From assembly GCA_932294295.1 (NCBI GenBank), contig OW028584.1:29618970-29682969 (forward strand): a DNA stretch of 64,000 nucleotides, read 5' to 3'. This document shows positions 1 through 11,117 of the stretch, piece by piece. The position numbers and the translations under genes were made by a program. The stretch's first letter is position 1; each line of letters begins with the position of its first letter. The notes below the pieces were generated by a model. The model saw nothing but the letters and a program-made list of their open reading frames with translations, searched no databases and had not been told where the DNA came from. Source of the DNA: Alitta virens (lineage: Eukaryota > Annelida > Polychaeta > Phyllodocida > Nereididae).

Positions 1-1322
1 TGGGATGGTTGTCACCTTCAAAGAGGTCCTCTATTGTGTCATCAGACAAAATACACATATTGTGTAGAATACAGGCTGCAGCAATGTAATAGCAGCATCG
101 AACTGCACTATGGCAATACACATTCTGCAGGCGGCGAAATCTACCCTTTAATAAAGCTATTGATCTCTCCACACTTTGACGTACACTGTTCATCTTTCTG
201 TTGAAAAACCGCTGTGGTTCTGTAAGGCCAACATTTCGGAAAGGTGTCACCAGCTGTTGCGAATTAGGGTAGGCACAGTCACCTGAAAATGTGACAATTA
301 TTTGTGTGAGATTGGATTGTTGTTAAGGTTATTGAAATAATGCATTACCAGCAAAAGCAAGCAATCAAGCGAAGAAGTAGTTCTGAGCTTCCTTCTTCAC
401 AGGGAATTTACATCTATGTCAGTCATTACCTATTATGTATTTACCAGCCACCAACATATTTAGGAGCAAATCCGGCAGAGGGGAATTTCTGTATACCCGA
501 GCATCATGACATGATCCTGGCCACCCCACGTACATATGGCGAATAACCAACATATCGTCTACCACAAGCTGCAGAATGGCAGAAATACACAGAATAAATG
601 AAATGCCGTCTTATTGTCTTTGACACAAAAATGCCATTATTATATTACACTACCCATCTATAATTGCAAGCTTTTTTACATAATGTTTTATGATCACTAA
701 TGGTCACACCTGTAGTACACTTGATGGGTATCCTTTCCTGTTGATGTAGTTATTGTTCTTGTTGAGTACATTATAAAGTCTGATGTGGGTGCCGTCCACA
801 CATCCAACACAGTTATCCACACCATACAGGAGATTGTTGGCTGTAGAAATGCCTGCTTGAATTGTTTTGGAAATACCTATTTAATTAGTGCAATGCCCCA
901 TATTAGGCATAAACTATATCATGACCTGTGTAACTTGATCGAAAAGTATTTCAAGTAAATCTGGTTTCCTGCCAACATCAGAAGGAATTGTGGGCTTACA
1001 AAGTGGTCTGCATGATAAATAAAAATTAACATGAAAGAACGCTAAAGGCATGAAACGTGAAGTTAATACAGTTCATGCTGAAATCTCCATATCTATCTCT
1101 GCAGATGATCTCATTGCTTCTTTCAGTTTACCAAAATGGAAAATGCTGCATACATGTGCTCAAAAGTTAGCATAATGCAGTAACCCGAAAACATTTTTCC
1201 ATGCCTGAAATGCTGTTTAAAATCAAGTGATGTGTAGTAACAATCCATTCATCATCCCACCACTCAAACTCCTCATCAAACAAAACTTCCATCAAAAACA
1301 TGAAAACACTGGGCGCTGACGC
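1..1322 (-). CDS. Harbinger-type (DDE) transposase-like gene, 3' end cut by window edge
   Basis: Minus-strand exons can be read at 1-282, 445-568 and 710-876, joined by GT-AG introns whose phases agree (710 to 568 in phase 0; 445 to 282 splits a Gly codon). The translation carries the three catalytic landmarks of the PIF/Harbinger and HARBI1 family: VDGTHI (first Asp), PGSCHDA (second Asp) and SVERSIALLKGRF (Glu). A probable upstream exon near 927-1002 ends FDQVTQ, and a possible first ATG is at 1322 (MASAPSVFMFLMEVLF), but the joins between these are unresolved. The C-terminus lies beyond base 1. The family cuts and pastes DNA at TWA targets; some members, such as vertebrate HARBI1, are host genes. 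The DDE residues look intact, so this could be a live or domesticated copy, but the weak 5' exons also allow a decayed one. Confidence 0.75.
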
Positions 1323-1329
1323 CATGTTG

Positions 1330-2335
1330 TTGGTGTTTATCCAGGGCAGTTAAACACTGGTTACTCTTCATGTTCTTGTAACTCCAGGAAACAGTGCTGG
1401 CATTCTGCCAAAGCACGCATGCGTCAAATTACACCAGTGTCAGTAAAGTTTCTGAATCGAATACGCTCCTTGATGCCACTATTTAATATCTTTTGTCAGT
1501 GCTTGTGTTAGACACACAGCTGATGTAGATGTCTTCATGAAAACGATCTTCGGTTAAATTAAATTCACATACTTTGCAGTATTTTCAGATTGGTAAAATG
1601 AAATTCACATATTATACTGCAAAATATTTTCAGTTGATATAGTGGAATAGATGGCATGAATCCCTTGAGGATGTGGCATACAACCAGGTGAACAAGAATA
1701 AAGGAGAAGGGTTTGGATGGGTATGGAATATCATGTAAACTGCTATGTTAACCTGAGAGGTCATTTACGTATTCACTTAACTAACTGAGAGAGTTGCTTA
1801 TAGGGAACTAGATATAGGGAGAGCTAGACATGCATAGGGCTAAGTATAGGGACTATTAGGGAGGGCTACTACTCAATATGGAAGGCCATTTCAGATCTCT
1901 GCTGAGTGAAAACACCCAGGGAGCCTACCCCAGGCAAATCTCGCCAAGTTGGGATATTATCATAATTTATTCATTTGGCCCACGTGGTCAGAGACTGCAC
2001 CCCTACTTGTTCATAATGATATCATCTGAGAAATTGAGTCTTTTCACTAAACAGCCCTGAATTCAGTAGGACATAAGTCTTTCCTTTCCTCTTCTTACTC
2101 ATTTTGCTTTTTCAGACAGAGTAGGTAATAACTGATTCCATAAATATAACTTTCTCAAAAAAAAATTAAAATCCAACTAAATGATAAAGTGTCAAATATT
2201 AAAATGCACTAAAAATACTGCTGCTTGGATGCACTTTGCTTTGGCCAATCACAGTCAAGGGCAGGAACTTTTTCAGCCAATAGAATTGCAGTATTCTGTT
2301 TTAGCCACCTGGTGGAAGTACAGAGAACCTTCCGT
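1330..2335. other. Gene-free stretch
   Basis: I see no supported gene, repeat copy or RNA. The short reading frames here lack recognisable motifs or splice sites. Confidence 0.4.
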
Positions 2336-2339
2336 GAAA

Positions 2340-2734
2340 ATCCACTATTGGTCAACAAAAGAAGGCTGTGCTGCTAATCTTCTTGGATTTGTCAGTAGCC
2401 TTCATCAAGGTCGATCATGGCTGCCTCCAACAAATACTCATACAAATAAACAGCTCAAATCAAAAAATCTAGTTTAAGAAATGTAGCTTTCTTGGCCAAC
2501 GACGGAAGCAGTTATGCATCGTGTAGGGATGATAAAGGAACTATATCTCTGCCTAGAAAATAGTCTTGAGCTGCACAGGTTTGGAGAAAATTTTAAAGAC
2601 TTGATAGACTGCATTTCAATTTTCTAATATTCATTTCTAATCTCTATTATCTAATATTCTGTGTCTAATTTATTATGACTTCTGTATGTCGATTTATTTG
2701 TATTACATGTATGTTTGCCATGGACTGCAATAAA

Positions 2735-2781
<47 letters not shown>

Positions 2782-2965
2782 GGAATTCATGGAACAGTGG
2801 ATAACATCATATCTGAGAAAAAAAATCACAAATTGTAACTGTCAAAGGAGAGAAATCCAACAGCTATCGCCTCAACTTTGGTGTGCCCCAAGGATCAGTC
2901 CCAGGGCCATCCTTTTCATCATCTACATATCTCTAGGAGATCTACTTCGCCAACACCAAAAACAA
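2340..2965 (+). pseudogene. LINE reverse-transcriptase remnant (L2/CR1-like)
   Basis: Two RT signatures survive in different frames. About 2369-2420 reads VLLIFLDLSVAF followed by KVDH, matching RT motif A of L2/CR1/Jockey elements (usually LDLSAAFDTVDH), with the catalytic Asp replaced. About 2870-2955 reads NFGVPQGSVPGP and then, after a one-base shift, ILFIIYISLGDLLRQH, matching the next RT block. A (TA)n microsatellite at about 2739-2776 interrupts the two pieces. Missing catalytic residue, frameshifts and stops make this a dead copy. Confidence 0.7.
2739..2776. repeat. (TA)n microsatellite
   Basis: An uninterrupted TA dinucleotide run of about 19 units lies within the LINE remnant. Confidence 0.95.
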
Positions 2966-2989
2966 AAGTCCAAGATTTAACCAATTTTA

Positions 2990-3720
2990 CTAATGATCTT
3001 AATGAAAACTGTATTGGACTAAAAAACAATAAAAACGTGATCTTTACTTGAGACTTCAATATTGATCTTTTGAAATTCCCAAAAAAAACAAATTACAAAT
3101 GATTTTCTGGACAATATTTTATCAAATGGGTATATCCCTAAAATCACTATACCTACCAGACTGAACTACACTAGTGGCAGCCTAATTGACAACTTCTTTG
3201 TTAAATTATCCACTAATTATTTAAAAACTACCACTGGTGTTTTACTAAAACACACGTCGGATCACTTGCCATACTTAATTTTTCTTGACTCTTATATCCT
3301 GAGAAAAAGAAGGAAAATATTATCAAAATTGATACAAATGCAATAAAGGCATTTGAAAACTTCAAGAACTACAGAAAACTTACAGAAAGTGACCCAAACA
3401 AAAGCTACGAAAATCTTAACGCAATCATATCACCACTTATAGAAGAATATTTCCTATTAAATAGGTACGCTTCAACAAACACAAGCATAAAAAGTGTGAA
3501 TGGATGACTGATGAAATATTACGATCAATAAATTATAGAGATAAATTGTACAGAAAACTAAAATACGGCTTCAAAAAACAAGAAATACATGAAAAGAATA
3601 GGTTGAAATTAAACACAATAAAATCTTGAGTAAAACAAGAGTATTAGGAAAAACGGTTTGAATAAATAAAGTTTTAAACAAACATAGATATAATGCTAAA
3701 AACATTCAAAATTATTTTAT
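2990..3720 (+). pseudogene. LINE endonuclease and linker remnant
   Basis: Frames around 3,095-3,300 read NDFLDNILSNGYIPKI, TIPTRLNYTSGSLIDNFF and, later, HTSDHLPYLIFLDSY. This is the C-terminal part of an APE-type endonuclease of non-LTR retrotransposons, with the SDHLP motif. Downstream, about 3,465-3,620, the frame KCEWMTDEILRSINYRDKLY matches the linker before RT. Several stops and frameshifts are present. It lies downstream of the RT fragment at 2,340-2,965, the reverse of LINE domain order, so these are two separate insertions. Confidence 0.7.
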
Positions 3721-3847
3721 AGTCAATGATACAAAAATTACAAAACCTGAAAAAATAGCAGAGTCTTTCAATAGCTACTTCATAAACAGGTCCTCAACTT
3801 GCGGAAAGTATAACAGTTCCAATTAACCAAATCATTTAAAGACTACT

Positions 3848-4060
3848 TGAAAATGCCAGTATGTGTGTGTATGACTAGGGCTTTACGTCCTGTATTTCTG
3901 CACCAGTTGGGCTAATTAGGACAGGCAGAGACCAGGGCAATGAGACGAAGGATTAAACAGCCATCTAACTTAGGCTCGACCGGGAATCGAACCCGGGACT
4001 CAGCAGTTGGAAGCCCAGAGCGCTACCTCTGAGCTAGGCCCCCGCCTGAAAATGCCAGTA
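3848..4060 (-). repeat. SINE-A, full length, with 14-bp target-site duplication
   Basis: Read on the minus strand, the element starts GGCGGGGGCCTAGCTCAGAGG with a tRNA-like A box (TAGCTCAGAGG), then a B box (GGTTCGATTCC), a unique body, and ends GGACGTAAAGCCCTAGTC followed by a CA-rich tail. The element is 3862-4046, bounded by identical copies of TGAAAATGCCAGTA at 3848-3861 and 4047-4060. The head resembles a tRNA of the Gly(TCC) type (CTTCCAA in the anticodon-loop position) but the anticodon stem is degenerate. It is presumably transcribed by Pol III and mobilised by a LINE. Confidence 0.92.
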
Positions 4061-4329
4061 AGACAGCAATTTACTTTTGAACCTATTACAATAACAGAGA
4101 CAAAAAAAAGCTATAAGATGTGTAAGAAAAGTCAATTAAAAGCCCATTATTCAAAAGATTTACACCCATAGCTTTTTTAGTTAAAAAAGCAAAATAATAC
4201 AATCACATTCGACTGACAGCTTGTTACATTTAGAAATGCTTTGTTTGTGGTAATTCCTCATAATAAAATTCAATAAATAAAACAAAATTTCTAATAACTA
4301 CATAAATAAGTATCTGACTGAAATCTCCA

Positions 4330-4456
4330 CTGGGTGGCTCCCCAAAAGCGATATGACTGTCTAATGGGAGTTTCCCAAGGTACAAATCATTTTTATATAC
4401 ATATTTATATATTTCATTTGTAAATTGTGCCTGAATAAATCATCATCATCATCAAT
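4330..4456 (+). repeat. LINE-type 3' end with (ATC)n tail
   Basis: TTGTAAATTGTGCCTGAATAA followed by repeated ATC is the style of 3' terminus seen on many non-LTR elements. No coding sequence immediately precedes it, so the parent element is uncertain. Confidence 0.45.
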
Positions 4457-4542
4457 GATGTTTTAACCCATAAGCGTACAGGAGAATACCAGATATAGAA
4501 ACCGTTCACTTCTGATTTGCCTTTGAGATGAGAAAGTCAGAT

Positions 4543-4886
4543 ATGACAGAGAATTTCGATTTTGCAAGGAAGGACCCGGCACTTTGGCACCACAGGGCAG
4601 TGTGGGGGTGTCCACGGCCTTTGAATCTGTGTGAGGTTGTGGAGACAACCATTCGGCATGAACGCCTCTCTCCAAGACTTCGTGGAGTAAGTTGTGCAAA
4701 AATCTCTTCAAAACTAAATTGACACCATTAATGTAGACTCCTGTATCAAAATTTTAAGAGTAATCCTCAGTTAAAAGGCTTCAACTTTTATTGACAAAAT
4801 GCATTTCTTACATTGTGGTTTAGACAGAATACTTTTTTTTTCATCCTTCGGTTTCCATAGCAACTTACAAAATATCTCAAATTTCT
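4543..4886. repeat. Direct duplication, copy 1
   Basis: This segment recurs at 5360-5656 in the same orientation, including the shared stretch around AACGCCTCTCTCCAAGACTT. Copy 2 lacks about 50 bp found here (about 4585-4640). No coding function is evident in either copy. Confidence 0.85.
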
Positions 4887-5359
4887 AGAATTCAAATTTT
4901 GTACTTAAAAAAAAAAAGAGTACATCACAATGAATAAGGGAGGTTGATATTAGCGACGTGTTAACCACCAAGGGTCATTTATGTCAGGATCGACAGGAGG
5001 ACAAGATGCCTAGAAAATTACTGAATAAGTAAGGTAATTACCTACATGTGGGTATATTAAGATGCAGAAATAACAATAAAGAGAAACCCAAAATCTTGTG
5101 TAGAATATAGACAGCCTTTAGAAAATTTATAATAGCAGCCAAGGTACATCCATTTTATGCCATTTGAAAAAAAAATAATTTGCTAAATGTCTTTGATGAT
5201 GAAAATTTGTTGACTTGGAAAAATTCTGCTTCCACAATGCTATGACATCATTATCACTTATTTCAGACTATATGTTAAAATCTGCAATTAACATGCCGAA
5301 AGCAAAGTGTCATGAAAGTATACTAGAGACCACCAGATGTGTGCATCTTTTTCCTACAG

Positions 5360-5656
5360 ATGACAGAGAATTTCGATTTTGTATGGAAGGAGCCTGCACT
5401 TTGGCACCATGAAGACAACCATTCGGCATGAACGCCTCTCTCCAAGACTTCGTGAAGTAAGTTGTGCAAAAATCTCTTCAAAACTAAATTGACACCATTA
5501 ATGTAGACTCGTATATCAAAATTTTAATAGTAATACTCAGTTAAAAGGCTTCAAGTTTTATTGACAAACTGCATTTCTTACATTGTGGTGTAGACTGATT
5601 ACTTTTATTTTTATCCTTCGGTTTCCATAGCAACGTACAAAATATCAAAATTTCTC
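5360..5656. repeat. Direct duplication, copy 2
   Basis: This is the second copy of the segment at 4543-4886, about 90% similar by eye with an internal deletion. The pair suggests a local segmental duplication of about 0.8 kb. Confidence 0.85.
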
Positions 5657-5668
5657 AATTTTCTATAA

Positions 5669-5881
5669 GGATTGTGTGTGTGTGTGTTTGTGTGTGTGAT
5701 TAGGGCTTTACGTCCTGTATTTCTGCACCAGTTGGGCTAATTAGGACAGGTGGAGACCATAGCAATGAGAAGAAGGATGAAACAGCCATCCAACTTAGGC
5801 ACGACCGGGAATTAAACCCGGGACCCAGCGGTTGGAAGCCCAGAGCGCTATCTCTGAGCTAGGCCCCCCCCCCCCCCACCC
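5669..5881 (-). repeat. SINE-A copy with (CA)n tail
   Basis: Full-length SINE-A in minus orientation. The tRNA-like head is at about 5690-5868 with a mutated B box, and a long TG run on the plus strand forms the tail at 5669-5700. A homopolymer of about 14 C replaces the usual head terminus. No clear target-site duplication was found. Confidence 0.88.
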
Positions 5882-6224
5882 GGCTGTAGCAAGTGAAACA
5901 CATTTAAAGCAATATAAATAAAAATGTAGACTGGAGTACAGTAAGCAAGCGGTGGACACATTTTGAAATAGTATGCGGAAGACAATGGCATTGACACCGC
6001 ATTGTGCAATGCTGAAACGATGGTTTCTGGCCGTGATGTACCTGCGATAGTGAAGAGGTACACAATGCCAAATGCAAAAAAACGGAAAAAATCAGAATAG
6101 TCATGGTCGGCGAGCCTGTTGAGCCAAAGATATTCATCAAAGGGTAGATGAAGTATATGTTTTAACCTGCAAGGTCATTAACATCTTGCTATGGCATGGC
6201 TATATTAGTATGGATAGCTAGTGT

Positions 6225-6392
6225 ACTATAATAAGACCCAATGGTTATGTGGTATATTTTTATATTCCCCACGAGTGGACAGATTGGCCAGGATTCACAA
6301 GTGGTGTTAGTCATGAGTGAATTCTGAAGCCAATCTGTCCACGAGTGAGGGAATATAAAAATATACCACATATCCACTTGGGTCTTATTCAT
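6225..6392. repeat. Hairpin (foldback) element
   Basis: The arm at about 6229-6284 (AATAAGACCCAA... TGTGGTATATTTTTATATTCC... GTGGACAGATTGGC) is repeated inverted at about 6332-6389, with a loop of about 45 bp. It has the form of a palindromic MITE. Related TGTGGTATA pieces occur near 6,950-7,040 and 11,190-11,275. Confidence 0.75.
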
Positions 6393-7126
6393 ATCCCACA
6401 ATTTTCACTTTTAGTTGAGCTGCCTGGCCATGCATTGATGTAGTATAGAAAAAAATTCATGAATATTAATTTTTGCCATTGACCAATCAGAGCATTGCAT
6501 AACTGTCAGCAACGTCATCACCTCAAAACTTTTTGGGACATTTTCAGATTAATAAAGGAATTTACGAATGATATTTACAAACCAGTTAAATATTTCTTGT
6601 CAGAATTTGTTTTTATACTAGATTTGGATTGACAATGTTTTATTACTTGGTTTTGATCAATTGTTTTACTGAAGCGATGACGCTACTTTGACGTTGCCCT
6701 TAGCAACGCACATATACAATGGCTTGTATCTGTGGACTGAACAGACCATTGACTTGGTTACGTTTTTTGGTCCTAGAATCGTTAATTCTGGTCCGATTTC
6801 AAAAATTCAAACTTTCTTAGAGAGCTGACAATTTTATCTGAATATTGTTTTGAAGCGGCTGCGCTAGTTTTAACAGCAAAGCGCTTATCTGCAAAAAGCG
6901 ATTTTTTTGTCATTGGCCTGCCAAACATTGAAGTATGTGGTATAAATTTCCCAACCTTGTAAGGTAAACCATGTAGTATAGACATGTATACCACAAAGGC
7001 TATACGGACCTGTGCCTCAATGTGCGTGTGGGCGAGTGTATATTTATAGAGGATATGAAACACCGTTCAAAACATCACTTGCTAACAAGTGCTTACCCCA
7101 TGCAATGAGGACTATCTTTGATGCAT

Positions 7127-7216
7127 ATCTTCCGTGTGGGTGGGTGGGTGATTAGGGCTTTACGTCCTGTATTTCTGCACCAGTTGGGCTAATTAGGACA
7201 GGCAATCTTCCGTGTG
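7127..7216 (-). repeat. SINE-A, strongly 5'-truncated, 12-bp target-site duplication
   Basis: Only the 3' part of SINE-A (7139-7204) is present, from GCCTGTCCTAATTAGCCC to the CACCCACC tail. It is flanked by ATCTTCCGTGTG at 7127-7138 and 7205-7216. The tRNA-like head was never copied, as expected from incomplete reverse transcription at the target. Confidence 0.92.
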
Positions 7217-9061
7217 ATCTCAATAAAGTTTTCACAGTGAAAGAACTGCAGTCCAATGCGTTATATTTGCAAAAACAGACAATTTGTTCATTGTATACAA
7301 ATCATCAATCCTTAGCGAACGTCTCGCACACAACGCCATCGTGCATTCTGATTGGTCAATCACGTTTTTGTAGTATTTGGTGTAAAAAATCATTGGAAAA
7401 GAAATTAAACACCGGTTGTTGTTTATATTAAAAAGATAAAAAACATTTGTGTTGGTCGTGATTTTATAATTTAGTTTTTTAAAGTTTTGATAAAATATTT
7501 AAATGAGGTCATGTGACAACTGTCAAAACAACGATCAGCTGATCGACACCAGCTGCAGGAGTCAGGATGGCAGAGTCTCAACTAATAAACAGTATCCTGG
7601 CAGGACATCACTGCTTGATTCAAGGATGGTAAGTATATTAAAATTAGTGTACATATGTTATGATTGAATTGTACAGTCCCATCCATAACAAAAAAAAATT
7701 AATGACAATTGTCAAGTCCAAGTCAAATGTAAACAATACTAAACATTGTACTGTCAGCACGTACTATCTGGGCATGGTCAACATATTAACATTGGGAGGT
7801 ATATTTATGACATATTAAAATAAATTTGGACATATGTTTAAGTTTAAACAGAATTTCAGATCAGGGCTAAAATTAACATGGGGGGGGGGGGAGATACTTT
7901 TTCTCTCTTCTCATAGGAGTTATAGTACTGATTTGAGTTGTTTGTTGAACAATATACATGTGCTGTCCATGGCAGGCAGATATGTGTAAATGTCTTAATC
8001 TTGAGTAACTATAACTAAATTGAAAAAAACAAAAAAACATTACATATCAGAAAAAATTAATTAATACGAATATGAACATGTTAATGATAAATACAATATC
8101 AAATTTATCATTTTCATGATTAGAAATTGTTTAACATATCACAATTTGACAAAGCAAAACTTATGACACAGAACATTGTATGTAAGTAAGTAAATAAATA
8201 AATAAGAAACTTTATAATCGTATATCCAATGAAAATTTTTATTGTTAACCATTTCACAATACTAAGTATACCAATATATTCACACAAAGAAGGTATTCTT
8301 ACTGCACTATTACTTCATGGAACATACTTTTTTTGGATAGATATTATTTTTATTGTTGCATTTTAATCATAATTTCAGGCTGGTACAGGGAAAACCACTC
8401 TTATTAATAAGTGTTGTAGACCACTTGAAATCAACAGAAAAGAACATTATAGTGTGCCCTACAACAGGGATTGTAGCCCTTCAAATCGGTGGCAAAACCG
8501 TCCATTCTACATTTGCATTAGGTATTTATGCTCCTAAATTAAACGCAAAAATTGTGTACAAAAACTCTATTGACAGTTTTTAAGGAAAAATGCAACTGCA
8601 CATTGTAATTGTTAAAATTTATTGTAAAAATGACTTATCATTATATGTAAATTACATTCTATTATAAGATCAATATTTAGGGGATGGTAATGGGTTTTGT
8701 ACAAATGTAAGAGGGAAAATTTAAAAATATGTATGTATGTATGGTTTACACTAAATAAGGTTAGGTGAATATTTTAGGTGATGGATTAAGGTCTGTAGAA
8801 GACATAATTGAAAACATTCCTGAAAAAGTGGCATATAATCTGGTCAGAGCAGAAACTGTGATTATTGAAGAATACAGCATGCTGTCTGCATATCTGATTT
8901 GCAAGGAAATTAATTATATTGCATTATTTCTCTTTGCACATATATGCAATAAAAGCTTTTAAAATTTCATAACATACATTTTATTCACTGGATAGCAATA
9001 TGTAATATTTGATTCCTTCCCATACAGATAGAAAAACTTCTTAGGAAAATCAGAAATAATG

Positions 9062-9211
9062 AGAAGTCTGTATTTGGGTGGGTGGGTGATTAGGGCTTTA
9101 CGTCCTGTATTTCTGCACCAGTTGGGCTAATTAGGACAGGCAGAGACCATGGCAATGAGACGAAGGATGAAACAGCCATCCAACTTAGGCTCGACCAGAA
9201 GTCTGTATTTG
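9062..9211 (-). repeat. SINE-A inserted in helicase exon 4, 15-bp duplication
   Basis: The element 9077-9196 is flanked by AGAAGTCTGTATTTG at 9062-9076 and 9197-9211. It is 5'-truncated within the tRNA head (it ends at CTCGACC) and has a CACCCACC-type tail. The duplicated target is coding sequence (EKSVF) of the PIF1-like helicase. Confidence 0.93.
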
Positions 9212-9667
9212 AAGGAATACAAATGGTAAGTGCAATCAAGTATGTTTACAAAAAGAGTCGAAAGTAAAATTGATATAAATTTATACTCCAAAATTAAACC
9301 TAATAAACTCAGTTAATTTAATTTTCTCCCGTTGTAGACCATGGTTGGGGATATCCTTCAAGTAAGTTTGCTAAAATTATAATTCCTAACTGTTCGCATA
9401 AAATTAACTGTACAATTTTACAATAAAACTTAATAATTGTGTGGTTCAGGGCAATGGTTCTGGCAAATGAATTCACGAGTCGTGTTCAGTTAGAAATTCA
9501 TTGAGGCATAATTAATATTAAACTTCCCAGCCGGTAGTAACATACAGTTCTTTTTAACAGCTCCCACAAGTGGCAAATGGGGACGATAAGGGTGAACTGT
9601 GCATCTCATCTCCAGTTATTAAGTCCTTTCATGTGTTTCATCTGCATCAAGTTCATTGATTTACTTG

Positions 9668-9952
9668 TAACAGACTCCAGAGTGTGTGTGTGTGATTTGG
9701 GCTTTACGTCCTGTATTTCTGCACTGGGTGGGCTAATTAGGACAGGCAGGGTTATATTATGTGGTATTGTTTAACGCCTCATCAGCACCTGAGTGGGCTA
9801 TGTAGAGTGGACAGGCAGGGACCATGGCAATGAGACGAAGGATGAAACAACCATCCAACTTAGGCTCGACCGGGAATCGAACCCGGGACCTAGCGGTTGG
9901 AAGCCCAGAGCGCTACCTCTGAGCTATGCCCCCGCCCTTAACAGACTCCAGA
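9668..9952 (-). repeat. SINE-A inserted in helicase exon 6, itself hit by SINE-B
   Basis: The full-length SINE-A (9682-9938) is flanked by TAACAGACTCCAGA at 9668-9681 and 9939-9952. A 57-bp SINE-B 3' fragment (9752-9808) interrupts it, bounded by its own 12-bp duplication GGACAGGCAGGG at 9740-9751 and 9809-9820. The order of events is exon, then SINE-A, then SINE-B. Confidence 0.93.
9740..9820 (-). repeat. SINE-B fragment nested in SINE-A
   Basis: The 57-bp insert contains ATTGTTTAACGCCTCATCAG and GCACCTGAGTGGGCTATGTAG, the 3' part of SINE-B. The 12-bp duplication marks it as an independent, later retroposition. Confidence 0.9.
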
Positions 9953-10839
9953 AAGGTATGTATTGTGATCAAGAGCAAAAATGTTACAAAACTTCATGTA
10001 ATTATTGTTATGTGCCACTGAAGAGTAGCTAAAAGCATGGTAGATATTTGAAAATTTTCATAATTCATAATATACATTATTATCATTTTCATTATGTACT
10101 ACATAATACATTGTGTTTGGCCTCTAAATTTTATTTCGATACATATATTGACAGCTGTGCAAGAAACAGCCTAGGGCAAGGTTTCCAGAGAAACTGAAAG
10201 TTTCATCAGATGTCTGGGCAGGCGGATGGAGGCAAGTGTATTTGCAACACACTATGAAGTGCAAGTTCATAACTGCAGGGAATTAAAGGTAATTAGCCTG
10301 AAATTTATGGTGTATGTTAGGAGAGATAATATGTGCTCAATACATATATGTCTTTCAATAATACAGCTTAATTGCATTTTTGATTGACACCTTCATGTCA
10401 GATGTCATGTTCACTTGAACATCTACTTTGTGACATAATTGCTAATAAAACCCTCACGGTCTTAGGATGCCATAGACTAAATGCAATTGATCGCTTGATG
10501 AAAATAGAGATATGATGTATTGTAATATACTCACCATTTTCTAATTGTGTGGGTGTCACCTGGCTTCATCTTGAAAATGAAGATCAAAACAACCGCGAAA
10601 CGAGCACTTGTTTACGCACTTGCTAGGTGGCATCGCCATGGAATGCCCAACCAATCATATTTCAGCATGTTCAACTAGATCGTCAGTGCGGGATGACGTT
10701 TGCTAAACATTGATCTTTGTAAACAAGAGTTCAGTCATAGTTTTAATCTTCATTTATGCAGGATTTATGAGGTTATCTAACTTGAACACACGTTTGTATG
10801 ATCAGAAATATTGTATAGTGTAAGAAAAGTTTGGCAGCT

Positions 10840-11117
10840 TATATGTCACGGTAGTAGTAGTAGTAGAGTTATTGTTTAATACCTCATCAGCACCTGAGTA
10901 GGCTATGTAAAGGCTCTCTAGGGTAAGATTGATTATCTATAGTTGTTAGTAGAAACCAGAAGCATGTAAAAAATCTATAATTGTCTGCGTTGGATAGCTG
11001 GAGCAGCTTGTGCAATGCGCACTGTCCTGTTTTAGCCACTGGGGATAGATGACTTCACCCGAAGTGTTTCCACCCTTGCCGCGTGGAGGCCCAGGACCTT
11101 CAATGGCTACATGTCAC
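10840..11117 (-). repeat. SINE-B, near full length
   Basis: Body from about 10850 to 11107. On the minus strand it begins near GGTCCTGGGCCTCCACGCGG and ends GGCGTTAAACAATAA-like plus a simple tail (CTA)n. Imperfect target duplications TATATGTCAC (10840-10849) and TACATGTCAC (11108-11117) flank it. No tRNA B box is visible, so its RNA ancestry is unknown. Confidence 0.85.

Larger units (their letters stand above)
7567..10288 (+). pseudogene. PIF1-like DNA helicase pseudogene, two exons broken by SINEs
   Basis: Seven exons can be traced: 7567-7628, 8379-8521, 8778-8905, 9028-9225, 9338-9361, 9561-9955, 10155-10288. Helicase landmarks of the PIF1 family (5'-3' DNA helicases of SF1B) appear in order: AGTGKTT (Walker A, 8379-8399), CPTTGIVALQIGGKTVHSTF, VIIEEYSMLS (Walker B, usual DE changed to EE), TMVGDILQ plus LPQVANGDDKGEL, and VFATHYEVQVHNCREL. 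Defects: Walker A is one frame off from exon 1 and from the rest of exon 2 (an extra base near 8410); exon 3 ends AAG|GAAAT with no GT donor; there is a TGA in exon 6 and a TAG in exon 7. SINE-A copies sit inside exons 4 and 6; removing each with one duplication restores phase exactly. The C-terminal helicase part was not found. Confidence 0.85.

Noticed and set aside
2675..2980. 101-codon frame across the TA repeat
   Set aside because: Its N-terminal half is microsatellite (YIYIYI) and the rest is an RT fragment in mixed frames; it is not a gene.
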